Shown here: positions 1 to 8,378 of the stretch, piece after piece
Layout: every line of letters starts with the position of its first letter
Position numbering within the stretch: the first letter of the stretch is position 1
Assembly (NCBI RefSeq): GCF_014200725.1
Contig: NZ_JACHCL010000003.1
Span: forward strand, 124,001-188,000
Length of the DNA: 64,000 nucleotides
Source: Janthinobacterium silvisoli
GTDB lineage: Bacteria > Pseudomonadota > Gammaproteobacteria > Burkholderiales > Burkholderiaceae_D
Reading direction: 5' to 3'
The notes under the pieces: generated by a model
Told to the model about the DNA's origin: nothing
What the model saw: the letters and a program-made list of their open reading frames with translations, nothing else
Database searches by the model: none
Translations under genes and position numbers: made by a program

Positions 1-613
1 CCACCCGTCCCGGCTCGCCGCCCGAGGCATGGATGTCCGTGTAGATCAAGCCGGGGCGCACGCCATTGACGCGGATACCCTCGGTCGCCACCTCTTTCGC
101 CAGGCCGATAGTCAGGGTGTCCACCGCGCCTTTTGATGCGGCGTAATCGATATATTCTCCGCTGGAACCGATGCGCGCAGCCACCGACGACACGTTCACT
201 ATGCGTCCGCCCTGCCCGCCCGTGGCAGTCGACATGCGCCGCACCGCTTGCTGGCAGCACAGGAAATAACTGATCACATTCGTACGCAGCACGCGCTCCA
301 GGCGCTGTACCGAAATATCGGCCAGCCGGCACTTCTGCTCCAGCACGCCGACATTGTTGACCAGCGCCGTCAAGCTGCCCAGCCGTGCATCGATCTCATC
401 AAACAGACGTTCCACCTCAGCCTCCTGGCTGACGTCGGCCTGCACGGCGATCGCCTCGCCGCCTTCTGCATTGACGCGCGAGGACAAAGCCTCGGCCGCC
501 TGGACATCGCGCACATAATTGATGCATACGGCATACCCCTGGCGCGCCGCCAGCAAGGCCGTCGCCGCCCCGATGCCACGGCTGCTACCGGTAATCAAGA
601 TCACTTCTTTCAT
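1..613 (-). CDS. SDR-family oxidoreductase (3' end beyond window)
   Basis: The reading frame is open from an ATG at 613 to the window edge, about 204 residues, so the C-terminus is missing. It is a classical short-chain dehydrogenase/reductase: the Rossmann glycine motif TGSSRGIG lies at residues 8-15, a NNVG motif (variant of NNAG) follows, then the catalytic serine region NVSSVA and the catalytic YAASK motif. These use NAD(P)H to reduce or oxidise a carbonyl/alcohol in the cytoplasm. The substrate cannot be read from the sequence. A strong ribosome binding site (GGAGG) sits just upstream of the ATG and supports the start. A terminator at 665-690 separates it from the dsbA unit upstream, so it is probably transcribed alone. 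Confidence 0.88.
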   Translation of the reverse strand, partial: MKEVILITGSSRGIGAATALLAARQGYAVCINYVRDVQAAEALSSRVNAEGGEAIAVQADVSQEAEVERLFDEIDARLGSLTALVNNVGVLEQKCRLADISVQRLERVLRTNVISYFLCCQQAVRRMSTATGGQGGRIVNVSSVAARIGSSGEYIDYAASKGAVDTLTIGLAKEVATEGIRVNGVRPGLIYTDIHASGGEPGRV

Positions 614-664
614 CGTCCCTCCTTGTGGTTTTATGCAGCCATCATACGCGCATGCTCCAGACGT

Positions 665-690
665 AAAAAAGCCCGCACGCGGCGGGCTTT
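665..690 (-). terminator. Rho-independent terminator of the dsbA unit
   Basis: A perfect 9-bp stem (AAAGCCCGC / GCGGGCTTT) with a five-base loop is followed, reading the minus strand, by a run of six T. It would stop transcription coming from dsbA and the small gene at 834-1058 before the SDR gene. Confidence 0.75.
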
Positions 691-714
691 CAGGAATTAA
701 TACCAAATTAACGA

Positions 715-830
715 CACCTGACAAAACCGTAGCGAGCGGAAGGGAGAGGTGGCTAAGAAGCGCAACCGTATGAAGGTAAGGGGAGCATCGCAGGCCGCCT
801 ATACCGATGCGCAGTAGGTTTTGACAGGTG
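715..830. repeat. Interspersed structured element, copy A
   Basis: This stretch of about 116 bp has near-complementary ends (CACCTGACAAAACC / GGTTTTGACAGGTG, one mismatch). Its core shares long identical blocks with 28901-29012: GTAGCGAGCG, AGAAGCGCAACCGT, GAGCATCGCAGGCCGC and GCGCAGTAG. An inner stem GCATCG/CGATGC is perfect here. It encodes no plausible protein. It may be a REP/MITE-like element or a structured RNA; I do not recognise a named family. Confidence 0.65.
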
Positions 831-833
831 TTT

Positions 834-1058
834 TCAAGAACGGATATGCGTCATGGCGTAAGTCAAATGCTGCCACCAGTGCGCACGCGTCTGCACGGTC
901 GCCAGGCATTTGGCATCGACCTCGCCCTTGAACATCGGGTCGGCGCAGGTCTTGCTGACCAGCGCGTTACGCTGGTTTTCGGTGCTGACGACCGCGATCG
1001 ACAACCAGAACACGAGGGCCAGGGCCAGTACGCATAAAGTCCAGGGTAGCTGTTTCAT
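834..1058 (-). CDS. Small single-pass membrane protein, unknown
   Basis: The product has 74 residues. Residues about 7-24 are strongly hydrophobic and follow a positively charged start (MKQLPWT), giving a signal anchor or uncleaved signal; the rest is polar, with cysteines in TCADP and KCLAT and two tryptophans near the C-terminus. I do not recognise a family. It begins 34 bases after the dsbA stop on the same strand and precedes the terminator at 665-690, so it is probably the last gene of a dsbA transcription unit. The two cysteines in the predicted periplasmic part could be a DsbA substrate pair, but that is only a guess from position. Confidence 0.6.
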   Translation of the reverse strand: MKQLPWTLCVLALALVFWLSIAVVSTENQRNALVSKTCADPMFKGEVDAKCLATVQTRAHWWQHLTYAMTHIRS

Positions 1059-1091
1059 GACGATCTCCGGTGGGTGAATGAATCTGACTGA

Positions 1092-1763
1092 TTACTTCTT
1101 GGCCGGTGCGGCGCCACGTTCCTTGATCACGCGTGCGACCAGTCCATCCATCACGGCCAGGGTGGCTTCCTGTGCCTGGCGCTCAGACTGGCCTGGACGC
1201 GACAGCTGCGCCGGCGAGGTAACGAAGCGGCCGTCGACGATGATGGTCGGCGCGCTGTCGATCTTGGCGGCGGCGATCAATTGTTCATTGCGTTTGAGCT
1301 TGGTCTGCACGCCAAAGGAATTGAACATCTCCAGGTACTTGGCCTTGTCGATACCGTTTTTCACCAGCAGGTCGAGGATGGCGGCGTCGCTGTTCAGGCG
1401 GTTGCGCTCAACGTGGATGGCGCGGAAGATCTTGTCGTGGAATTGATCGAGCTGGCCCATCGCTTCAAGCGTGACATAGGCGTGGGCTTGCGGATCTTTC
1501 GGGCCGGAGAACGCCAGGTGCACGCGGCGGAAGGCGATCTTGTCGCCCTGTTTCTTGACCCAGTCATGCATCAGCGGGTCGAGCGCATTGCAATGCGGGC
1601 AGGAGTACATGAAGTATTCGACCACTTCGACCTTCTTGCTGGTCTCGGTCGGCACTGGCGTGGTGAGCGTGGTAAAGCCGGTATCGGCAGCCATCGCGCC
1701 GGTGGAGGTAGCCATGAAAGCGACAGCGGCCAGCATGGGGGCCAGGAAACGCATGAAACGCAT
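1092..1763 (-). CDS. dsbA: Thiol:disulfide interchange protein DsbA
   Basis: DsbA is the periplasmic oxidase that introduces disulfide bonds into exported proteins and is re-oxidised by the membrane protein DsbB. The product has 223 residues, typical of the family. An N-terminal signal peptide ends near residue 26 (GAMA-AD). The redox-active CPHC motif is at residues 55-58 in a thioredoxin fold, and the cis-proline loop appears as SAPT in the C-terminal third. The ATG at 1763 directly precedes the basic/hydrophobic signal sequence (MRFMRFLAPM). A small membrane protein gene follows on the same strand. No dsbB lies in this window. Confidence 0.95.
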   Translation of the reverse strand: MRFMRFLAPMLAAVAFMATSTGAMAADTGFTTLTTPVPTETSKKVEVVEYFMYSCPHCNALDPLMHDWVKKQGDKIAFRRVHLAFSGPKDPQAHAYVTLEAMGQLDQFHDKIFRAIHVERNRLNSDAAILDLLVKNGIDKAKYLEMFNSFGVQTKLKRNEQLIAAAKIDSAPTIIVDGRFVTSPAQLSRPGQSERQAQEATLAVMDGLVARVIKERGAAPAKK

Positions 1764-1939
1764 AATAATCCTTCATCATTAAGTGGTCGTGAACAGCGCG
1801 AGATTACCACTTTTTGCAGCAGACTTTCAGCGCCAGCAGCAAAAAAGACAGCATTTTTCACTGCCACGCGCGCGATTAAGGCCGCCTTAAGCGCTGGCGG
1901 GGAGGTGGCGATTTTAGAAACGGTTTTTAAAAACGTTTT

Positions 1940-3868
1940 TTAAAAACGATAACGCAGCGAGACCCGCAACTGCCGCGCGTCATTCTGGTAAATGCTGGAG
2001 CGGCACGCCGGCGCATCGCCATAGTGGCGGCGATTGGTCAGGTTACTGCCGGACAGCGCCAGCTCCCAGGCGCCCATCTTGCGCGTATAGCGGCCATCGA
2101 GCGTGGCAAAGGCTGGCACCTGGGCCAGGCAGCTGTTGTCGAAATCATTGCCATAACGTAGGGCGCGCAGCCATTGCACGCCCATATCCGCGCTGTTGGC
2201 ACCGCCCGGTGGCGCCCAGTACACGCGCGCCGACAGCAGCGTCTTGGGCACCAGCGCTATATCCTGGCCGTGATACGGGTAGTCGTCGAAGCTGGCATTG
2301 ACCTGCTGCGCCTGGCCACCGATGCGCCAGTCGCGGTTCAGGTTCATGCCCGCTTCGATCACCAGGCCATCGCGCCGGGTCGGTTCCAGGTTCCCGGCAT
2401 AACCCTGCTGGCCCAGGCTTTGATCGAAGATGATCTCATTGCGCAGGTGTTCGCTGAACAGGCGCAGCGAGATGCTGCGCGCCGCATTGCCCCAGGTCGC
2501 CCCGACCTCGCGCTCCTGGCGCAGCTGGCCCGCCAGTGGACGGTAGCCGGCGCTGGTGTAGCCGTCGTCATCGATGCGGTAGCTGCGCGCCGCCTTGACA
2601 TAGATGCTCAACAAGGGCGTGTAGTCATAGCTGGCCTGCAGATCCCAGGCATTCTGGTTTTCCCAATCGCTGCCGCCGGCCGGCAAATCGGCCGGGTCCA
2701 GGCGGTACTGTTCATGGCGCAGGCCAAACAGCAGGCGTGGCGCATGGGGACCGCCAAACGCCAGTTCCTCGCGCAGCAGCACGGCGCGCGAATGCTGGCG
2801 CCGGACCACTTGCTCGGCTTCCTCGGGCGTCTCGCTCCCCGTGCGGCGCTGCCATTGCATCAGGTCGATTCCCAGTTCGGTATCGGTGGTGGCGCCACCC
2901 CACTTGCCATAATGGCGCAGGCGCGGCGAAAGCTGCCACTGGCGGCTGTCATAGGCCGAGACATAGCCGCCGTTGTCGCCCACGTAGCTGGTCGAGGCCG
3001 TCTTTTCACGCTGCGACACTTCCAGGCCCAGGTCGATATTGCCGATGTAGCGCTGCACGAAGGCGCTGGCGCGCTTGACGCCATACGCATACAGATCGTC
3101 GGGACGCCGGTCCAGGGGCGCGATGCTGGAAAACAGGCCGGGTGGCGCCGGATAGCGGGTGTCCTGATCGACGCTATCGGCGCTGAAGCCAAAGCGGCCA
3201 TGCTGCACCTTCCATTCGGCGCCGCCACTGAAGCTATGCTGGCGGAAGTCGCTGCCGTCGCGGTAGTTGCCGTTGCGTTGCTCTTCCAGCGCGCCATCGA
3301 GCGACAGGCCGTCGCGGTTGCGCGCCAGGGACACCCGGCTGTCGCGCTGGTCGAACTCGCCAGCTTCGGTAAACAGCGAGCCGTGCGTGGCGCCGGCCGA
3401 TGGCTGGCGCGTGACCACCTTGACAGCGCCGCTGCTGCTCACTTCGACCCGCTCTACATTTTCCAGCGGTATCAAGGATAACTGCGCATTAGCCTGCTCA
3501 ACATTGGCCGGCAGGCTGGCACTGGACGCCGCTGGCGCAGCGTTGACCTTGGTGCTGACGCTGTAGGCTGCAGCGGCAACGCGCAGATCGGGCCGCTGCG
3601 ATGACTGCGGTGCGCGCCGCACATCGATGCCGGCCAGCTTGCGCAAGGCTTCGACCAGGTCGGCAGCACCCGACTGGCGGATCTCGTCACCACTGAACAC
3701 GCGCACGCCGATCGAGGTATTAGCCTGCGCCAGGCCATTGCGCGCCCCCGTGACAAGCACCTGCTGCGCCAGCGCCACGCCCGGCACCGCCAGCACGGCC
3801 AGCAACACGGCGCGCGCAGCAAGGCGCGGGCGGGCGGTGGCAAACGTCATGGCGGATGGCTTGAACAT
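1940..3868 (-). CDS. TonB-dependent outer-membrane receptor
   Basis: This is an outer-membrane beta-barrel receptor with an N-terminal plug, of the type that imports siderophores, vitamin B12 or other scarce ligands using TonB energy. A signal peptide ends near GVALA-QQ. The plug region follows (VLVTGARNGL, a GDEIRQSGA segment, LAGIDVRR), and then a long barrel rich in aromatic residues. The chain ends RYRF, with the terminal phenylalanine typical of outer-membrane barrels. The reading frame is open to a GTG at 3931; I place the start at MFKPSAMTF (3868), with an ATG at 3850 also possible. No TonB/ExbB genes are adjacent, and the ligand is unknown. Confidence 0.85.
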   Translation of the reverse strand: MFKPSAMTFATARPRLAARAVLLAVLAVPGVALAQQVLVTGARNGLAQANTSIGVRVFSGDEIRQSGAADLVEALRKLAGIDVRRAPQSSQRPDLRVAAAAYSVSTKVNAAPAASSASLPANVEQANAQLSLIPLENVERVEVSSSGAVKVVTRQPSAGATHGSLFTEAGEFDQRDSRVSLARNRDGLSLDGALEEQRNGNYRDGSDFRQHSFSGGAEWKVQHGRFGFSADSVDQDTRYPAPPGLFSSIAPLDRRPDDLYAYGVKRASAFVQRYIGNIDLGLEVSQREKTASTSYVGDNGGYVSAYDSRQWQLSPRLRHYGKWGGATTDTELGIDLMQWQRRTGSETPEEAEQVVRRQHSRAVLLREELAFGGPHAPRLLFGLRHEQYRLDPADLPAGGSDWENQNAWDLQASYDYTPLLSIYVKAARSYRIDDDGYTSAGYRPLAGQLRQEREVGATWGNAARSISLRLFSEHLRNEIIFDQSLGQQGYAGNLEPTRRDGLVIEAGMNLNRDWRIGGQAQQVNASFDDYPYHGQDIALVPKTLLSARVYWAPPGGANSADMGVQWLRALRYGNDFDNSCLAQVPAFATLDGRYTRKMGAWELALSGSNLTNRRHYGDAPACRSSIYQNDARQLRVSLRYRF

Positions 3869-3984
3869 GCAGGCTTGGCGTGGCCGGATGGCCAATTGAA
3901 AATAGGGATAAAGGCGGCCCATTATACGCACGGCAGCTTGGCCGGCAAGCCCGGATAAAAGGCCTAAAAGCCCCCCTTGCCATG

Positions 3985-4887
3985 CTATTGCCCCAGGCGG
4001 CCTTCGCCAGCCAGGAAGTCGATGAAGGTGCGCACCTTGGACGACAGGTAGCGCCGGCTGGTGTAGACGGCGTGCACCGTGCCGCCGGCCAGGCGATAGT
4101 TATCGAACAGGCGTTCCAGGCGCCCGGCAGCCAGGTCGGCATCGGTCTGCCAGGATGGCAACAGGGCGATGCCCATGCCGTCCAGCGCGGCCGCGTGCAG
4201 CAGGCTTTCATTATTACTTTGCAATACAGGCTGGAACTTGACCGTCTCACGGCCCTGCGCACCATCGAGGCGCAGTTCATTGCCGCTGGCCAGCAGCGAA
4301 TAGCTGATCATGGCGTGCCGCGCCAGGTCTTGCGGCGTTTGCGGGCGCCCTGCACGCGCCAGATAGGCGGGCGAGGCAACCAGGTGAAACTCGATGCTGC
4401 CGATAGGCCGGGCGATCAGGTTAGGCGTGGGAGTGGACATCGCCGGCTGCCATACGCGCAGCGCCAGGTCAAAGCCCTCCTCGACCAGATTGACCACCCG
4501 GCCGCTCAGGTCGATATCGAAGGTGACTTCGGGGTAGCGTGTGCGGTAGGCGGCCAGCACCCGCGTAAAGATGGGATGGGCAAACCAGACGGGCGCGCTC
4601 AGGCGCACCATGCCTCGCGGCACCACCGTCGTGCGGCCCACGGTCGCCTCCACTTCATCGAGGTTGGCCAGCATATCGCGGCATTGTTCGAAATACACCT
4701 TGCCGATTTCCGTCAGGCTCAGGTGGCGGCTGCTGCGGTTCAGCAACCGCGCGCCCAGGTGGCGTTCCAGGTGCATCACATGCTTGCTGACCATGGCCGG
4801 CGACAGGTTCAGGCGTTCGCTGGCCCGCACAAAGCTGTCCAGTTCCACCACGGCGCGAAACACGCGCATGCTGAGCAAGGTATCCAT
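3985..4887 (-). CDS. LysR-family transcriptional regulator
   Basis: A cytoplasmic DNA-binding regulator of about 300 residues. The N-terminal winged helix-turn-helix reads MDTLLSMRVFRAVVEL followed by SFVRASERLNLSPAMVSKHV, the usual LysR recognition-helix pattern, and the remainder is a periplasmic-binding-protein-like effector domain (SGRVVNLVEEGFDLALRV is the conserved dimerisation/effector strand). The start is set at MDTLLS rather than the upstream in-frame ATG because the domain begins there. It is transcribed divergently from the dioxygenase gene at 5002, with 114 bp between, so it probably controls that gene. The inducer is unknown. Confidence 0.9.
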   Translation of the reverse strand: MDTLLSMRVFRAVVELDSFVRASERLNLSPAMVSKHVMHLERHLGARLLNRSSRHLSLTEIGKVYFEQCRDMLANLDEVEATVGRTTVVPRGMVRLSAPVWFAHPIFTRVLAAYRTRYPEVTFDIDLSGRVVNLVEEGFDLALRVWQPAMSTPTPNLIARPIGSIEFHLVASPAYLARAGRPQTPQDLARHAMISYSLLASGNELRLDGAQGRETVKFQPVLQSNNESLLHAAALDGMGIALLPSWQTDADLAAGRLERLFDNYRLAGGTVHAVYTSRRYLSSKVRTFIDFLAGEGRLGQ

Positions 4888-5001
4888 GCACTCACCATCA
4901 TCAACAAAAAGGAAATGATATATCAATAATCCCTGTATTGATCAACTGGCCAGCCATGACTATAGTATGGCTATCACCAGCCATCCCATCGAGGAATCGC
5001 C

Positions 5002-5820
5002 ATGCAAGAGCACATCTTCCCCACCTATTTCCTGTCGCACGGCGGCGGCCCCTGGCCTTTCATGAAAGAACATGTCGGCAGCCGCTACGACGTGCTCGAA
5101 GCCTCGCTGCAGGATATTCCACGCCAGATCGGTCTGCGGCCCCGCGCCGTGCTGGTCGTCACGGCGCACTGGGAAGGGCCGCAATTCCTGGTCTCGGCCA
5201 GCCCGCGTCCCGGCATGCTGTACGACTATTCGGGCTTTCCGCCGCACACCTATCAAATCCAGTATCCGGCGCCCGGCGACCCGGCGCTGGCCGCGCAAGT
5301 GAAAGACTTGCTCGACGCGGCCGGCCATCCGGCGCGCCTCGACCATGAGCGGGGCTTTGACCACGGCACCTTCAGCGCCCTGTACCCGATCTATCCGCAA
5401 GCCGATGTGCCGCTGGTGCAGCTGTCGCTGAAACACGGCTACGATCCGCTCACGCATATCGAAGTGGGCCGCGCGCTGGCCGGCCTGCGCCGGCAAGGCG
5501 TACTGATCGCCGGCAGCGGCCTCAGTTACCACAACCTGCGCCAGTTCGGCCAGCCGGGCGCCGTCGCCTCGCACCAGTTCGACACATGGCTGCGCCAGGC
5601 CATGGCGCAGCCAGCGGCCCAGCGGCTGGAACACTTGCTGCATTGGGACGTAGCGCCCGGCGCACGCCAGTCGCACCCGTATGAAGACCATCTGCTGCCG
5701 CTGATGGTGGCGCTGGGCGCAGCCGAACAGGAAGCGGCGCATGTCGTGTATCACGAAGATGATTTCGCTGGTGCGCTGGCGGTGAGCAGTTTCAGGTTCG
5801 GCGATACCCACGCCGCATAA
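5002..5820 (+). CDS. ygiD: DODA-type extradiol dioxygenase (YgiD-like)
   Basis: The product has 272 residues and belongs to the LigB/DODA superfamily, metal-dependent enzymes that open the ring of catechol-type substrates; the E. coli relative YgiD acts on 4,5-DOPA. Metal-binding positions are visible as SHGGGPW (H13) and TAHWEG (H56), followed by the DHGTFS motif and a later SGLSYHN segment. A ribosome binding site (GAGGAA) precedes the ATG. It is divergent from a LysR gene and is followed by a strong bidirectional terminator, so it is probably a single-gene unit. The real physiological substrate is not deducible. Confidence 0.88.
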   Translation: MQEHIFPTYFLSHGGGPWPFMKEHVGSRYDVLEASLQDIPRQIGLRPRAVLVVTAHWEGPQFLVSASPRPGMLYDYSGFPPHTYQIQYPAPGDPALAAQVKDLLDAAGHPARLDHERGFDHGTFSALYPIYPQADVPLVQLSLKHGYDPLTHIEVGRALAGLRRQGVLIAGSGLSYHNLRQFGQPGAVASHQFDTWLRQAMAQPAAQRLEHLLHWDVAPGARQSHPYEDHLLPLMVALGAAEQEAAHVVYHEDDFAGALAVSSFRFGDTHAA

Positions 5821-5856
5821 AAAAAGCGCCGCGACATTGCTGTCGCGGCGCTTTTT
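5821..5856. terminator. Bidirectional terminator
   Basis: A perfect 16-bp stem (AAAAAGCGCCGCGACA / TGTCGCGGCGCTTTTT) with loop TTGC lies between the convergent dioxygenase and rbgA genes, with A and T runs on both sides, so it can work in both directions. Confidence 0.92.
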
Positions 5857-5870
5857 TTGAGTCAGGCCTA

Positions 5871-6818
5871 TCAGCTGCCGCGCTTGCCGCGCGCCGCATT
5901 GGCCGCCTTCTCGGCTGCCAGGGCGGCGGCCTTGGCTGCTTTTTCCGCCATCTCGGCCGCGTGCTGCGCCAGCAGGGCGGCGCGCGTGTCCGGCGTTTCC
6001 AGCGAAATGCGGCCCAAGGTGCCGCTGCGATAGTCGAGCAGCAGGGTGTGCGAGGCTTTTTCGAAATCGTAATCGCCGCCCTTGATGCGGAAACCACGCT
6101 TGGCGGCGATTCCTTCGACGACGCCGATCGCATCGACTTCACCAACCTTGGTGCCGTAGCGCGCCTGCAGCAAATGCGGGTAGCGCTTGAGCAGTTCTTC
6201 GGCCAGGAACACGGCCACTTCTTCTTCGATCAGCGCGTTCGAGCCGATCGCGTGGCTGGCCGCCAGCATCAGGCCATCGCTGGGGACGGCGATCTTCGGC
6301 CACAGCATGCCAGGCGTATCGACCAGGATGGTGTTCTTGTCCAGATAAAGCTTTTGCTGCATCTTGGTCACGGCCGGCTCGTCGCCCACCTTGGCCACGC
6401 GTTTTTTCAGCAAGGCGTTCATCAGGGTCGACTTGCCCACGTTGGGGATACCCATGATCATGATGCGCAGCGGCTTGGTCGGCACGCCGCGATGCGGCGC
6501 CAAGGACTTCGCCAGTTCCGGTATGCGCGCCACGTCGCCCGGCTTCTTGGTCGTCATCGCGTAGGCGGTCACGCCTTCCTGGGCATTGAAATAGCTGACC
6601 CAGGCGGCGGTGGCTTCCGGATCGGCCAGGTCGATCTTGTTGAGGATTTTCAGGCAAGGACGCTGGCGGAACAGGCGCAGCTCTTCCACCATGGGATTGC
6701 AACTGGCGGCCGGCAGACGCGCATCGACCACTTCAATCACCAGATCGGTGTTTTCCATGGTTTCGGCGGCCTTCTTGCGGGCCGCGTTCATATGTCCTGG
6801 GTACCATTGTATCGCCAT
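5871..6818 (-). CDS. ylqF: Ribosome biogenesis GTPase YlqF/RbgA
   Basis: A circularly permuted GTPase that assists late assembly of the 50S ribosomal subunit. The G motifs come in the permuted order: NKIDLAD (G4) near residue 60, then GIPNVGKST (G1/P-loop) near 122 and DTPGM (G3) near 166. The N-terminus MAIQWYPGHM is the family signature and fixes the start at 6818. Of 315 residues, about the last 30 form an Ala/Lys/Glu-rich basic tail that may contact rRNA. It is convergent with the dioxygenase gene. Confidence 0.93.
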   Translation of the reverse strand: MAIQWYPGHMNAARKKAAETMENTDLVIEVVDARLPAASCNPMVEELRLFRQRPCLKILNKIDLADPEATAAWVSYFNAQEGVTAYAMTTKKPGDVARIPELAKSLAPHRGVPTKPLRIMIMGIPNVGKSTLMNALLKKRVAKVGDEPAVTKMQQKLYLDKNTILVDTPGMLWPKIAVPSDGLMLAASHAIGSNALIEEEVAVFLAEELLKRYPHLLQARYGTKVGEVDAIGVVEGIAAKRGFRIKGGDYDFEKASHTLLLDYRSGTLGRISLETPDTRAALLAQHAAEMAEKAAKAAALAAEKAANAARGKRGS

Positions 6819-7020
6819 GCTCTTGCCTTCAAAATCGTTCAGTCAATCCGCTATTTTACGTGGTTGCCGCCCGTACGTCGCATTTTATGGACGGAAGAGC
6901 CAGCCGTGCGACGCAGGCGAGACAATTGGTGATATTTTGGCATTTGCCGCGATGCTAAGATTCGTCAGTATCCGACGCCAGCCATCAATCTCAACTCGAT
7001 CGTCACCGAACACGCTTTTC

Positions 7021-7812
7021 ATGCCCCTGCGCCCCCATTCCCGCCTTTCTATCCTCGCCGCCCTGGCCGCATGCATGCTGCCAGGGGTGGCTCAAGAGCA
7101 GGCCCTAGGCAGCGACGGCACGGCAAGACAGGAAATGCAGAAAATCGTGGATGTGCAAAGCGCGCGCGACCCCGACCTGCGCCCCTACCGCACCATGCTC
7201 AGGGGGCTGGACGCATATGCCGACCACCTGCAGCTGGCGCCCGGCGCACCGCTGCGCTTCATGCTGATTCCCTCCGCGCCCGGCGCAGCGATGGGAGACG
7301 TGACCTTGCATCTATCGGCCGATAATCTGTCGATTCCCATTCCGCTGGCGCCGGACGGCACGTTTTCCCTGTCGCGCGACAAGACCGCCTATGACGCCAA
7401 TGCCGACCTGGTCAGCAACAAGAAGCGCGCCTCGCTGCGCTGGCAGCCCGATATCCATACGCCAGGCTTGCCGCCCAATGTGCGCCGGCTGGGCGACTTG
7501 CGGCTCGAGTGCGAAGTGCGCTGGGCAGTGGAACAGGACCAGCTATCGTTCATCATGCGCAATTTTTTCCGCATGGCGGGCGGGCCCTGCCACTCTGCAC
7601 TGATCCACGTGCCGTTTCCCTCGCGCCATCCGCTTGCCTCCGTGGAAGCGCGCTCGGGCGAGCGTTCTATGGCGGTGCGCCTGAAGGAAGACATGCGGCG
7701 CTATGTGCCGCCGCTGCATGACCGCAGCTGGGACGACAACACCTTGCTGATACTGACCTATGCCCACGAGCACGTCGCCAGCGGCAAGACGCCGGCCATC
7801 AATTTACATTAA
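7021..7812 (+). CDS. Exported protein of unknown function
   Basis: About 263 residues. The frame stays open upstream to 6610, but the start is placed at 7021 because a signal peptide begins there (MPLRPHSRLSILAALAACML, cleavage probably before QEQALG). The mature part has alternating strands (GDVTLHLSADNLSIPIPLAPDG) suggestive of a beta-sandwich, and two cysteines (LRLECEV, GGPCHSA). I do not recognise a family. It stands alone between divergent rbgA and the next plus-strand gene. Confidence 0.7.
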   Translation: MPLRPHSRLSILAALAACMLPGVAQEQALGSDGTARQEMQKIVDVQSARDPDLRPYRTMLRGLDAYADHLQLAPGAPLRFMLIPSAPGAAMGDVTLHLSADNLSIPIPLAPDGTFSLSRDKTAYDANADLVSNKKRASLRWQPDIHTPGLPPNVRRLGDLRLECEVRWAVEQDQLSFIMRNFFRMAGGPCHSALIHVPFPSRHPLASVEARSGERSMAVRLKEDMRRYVPPLHDRSWDDNTLLILTYAHEHVASGKTPAINLH

Positions 7813-7964
7813 GATACAAAATTGGAAATATTTCCACAAAGACTCTTATATTTATTTTCAGCAATAAAAAAATATGCTCTAATACCGCCTCTTAAATGAA
7901 AAGCAATGATTTCAGGGGTATGCGCCCTGCGCAGGCCGGAATCAAACGAAGGGAAGCGGTACAC

Positions 7965-8366
7965 ATGATGAGGGAAAAGACTGGCGACACGCCGGCACTG
8001 GCAAGGGATATCGTCACGGGAGCAGAAAAGACGGGTTGGCGCTATCGCCGGCCAGCGCCAGCCAGGCGCCCGCCGCACAGTCTGGCGCGCCTGAAAAAGC
8101 AATATCGTCAGCTGCAACAAAAAATCGCGGCGCTGGAAGACACCTTGAAACGCCAGAGCGCCGACACGTATGGCTTGCAATCGCTGTACGATAACCTGGT
8201 CAATGAAATCAAGCATCACCGCGACATGCTGCACCTGGACAGCTTCGATACCGAGAAATCTTCGGCCGTCTATACGCAAGCCTGGCGACGCTTCATGGCT
8301 GGCGACGCGCTCGGTTTCCAGACGCATCGGCATACCAACTCGCGCAGTCGCCTGCCACTGTTTTAA
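7965..8366 (+). CDS. Small coiled-coil protein, unknown
   Basis: About 133 residues from the ATG at 7965, chosen because GGGAAGCGG lies about 10 bases upstream; an in-frame ATG at 7896 has no visible ribosome binding site. The N-terminal third is basic and proline-rich. A coiled coil follows (LARLKKQYRQLQQKIAALED then LKRQ), and the C-terminus is helical and polar with a basic end. I do not recognise a family. It converges on the deacetylase-like gene, with the stops 12 bp apart. The region just upstream (7813-7895) is AT-rich and could hold its promoter. Confidence 0.6.
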   Translation: MMREKTGDTPALARDIVTGAEKTGWRYRRPAPARRPPHSLARLKKQYRQLQQKIAALEDTLKRQSADTYGLQSLYDNLVNEIKHHRDMLHLDSFDTEKSSAVYTQAWRRFMAGDALGFQTHRHTNSRSRLPLF

Positions 8367-8378
8367 AATCAGAACACC

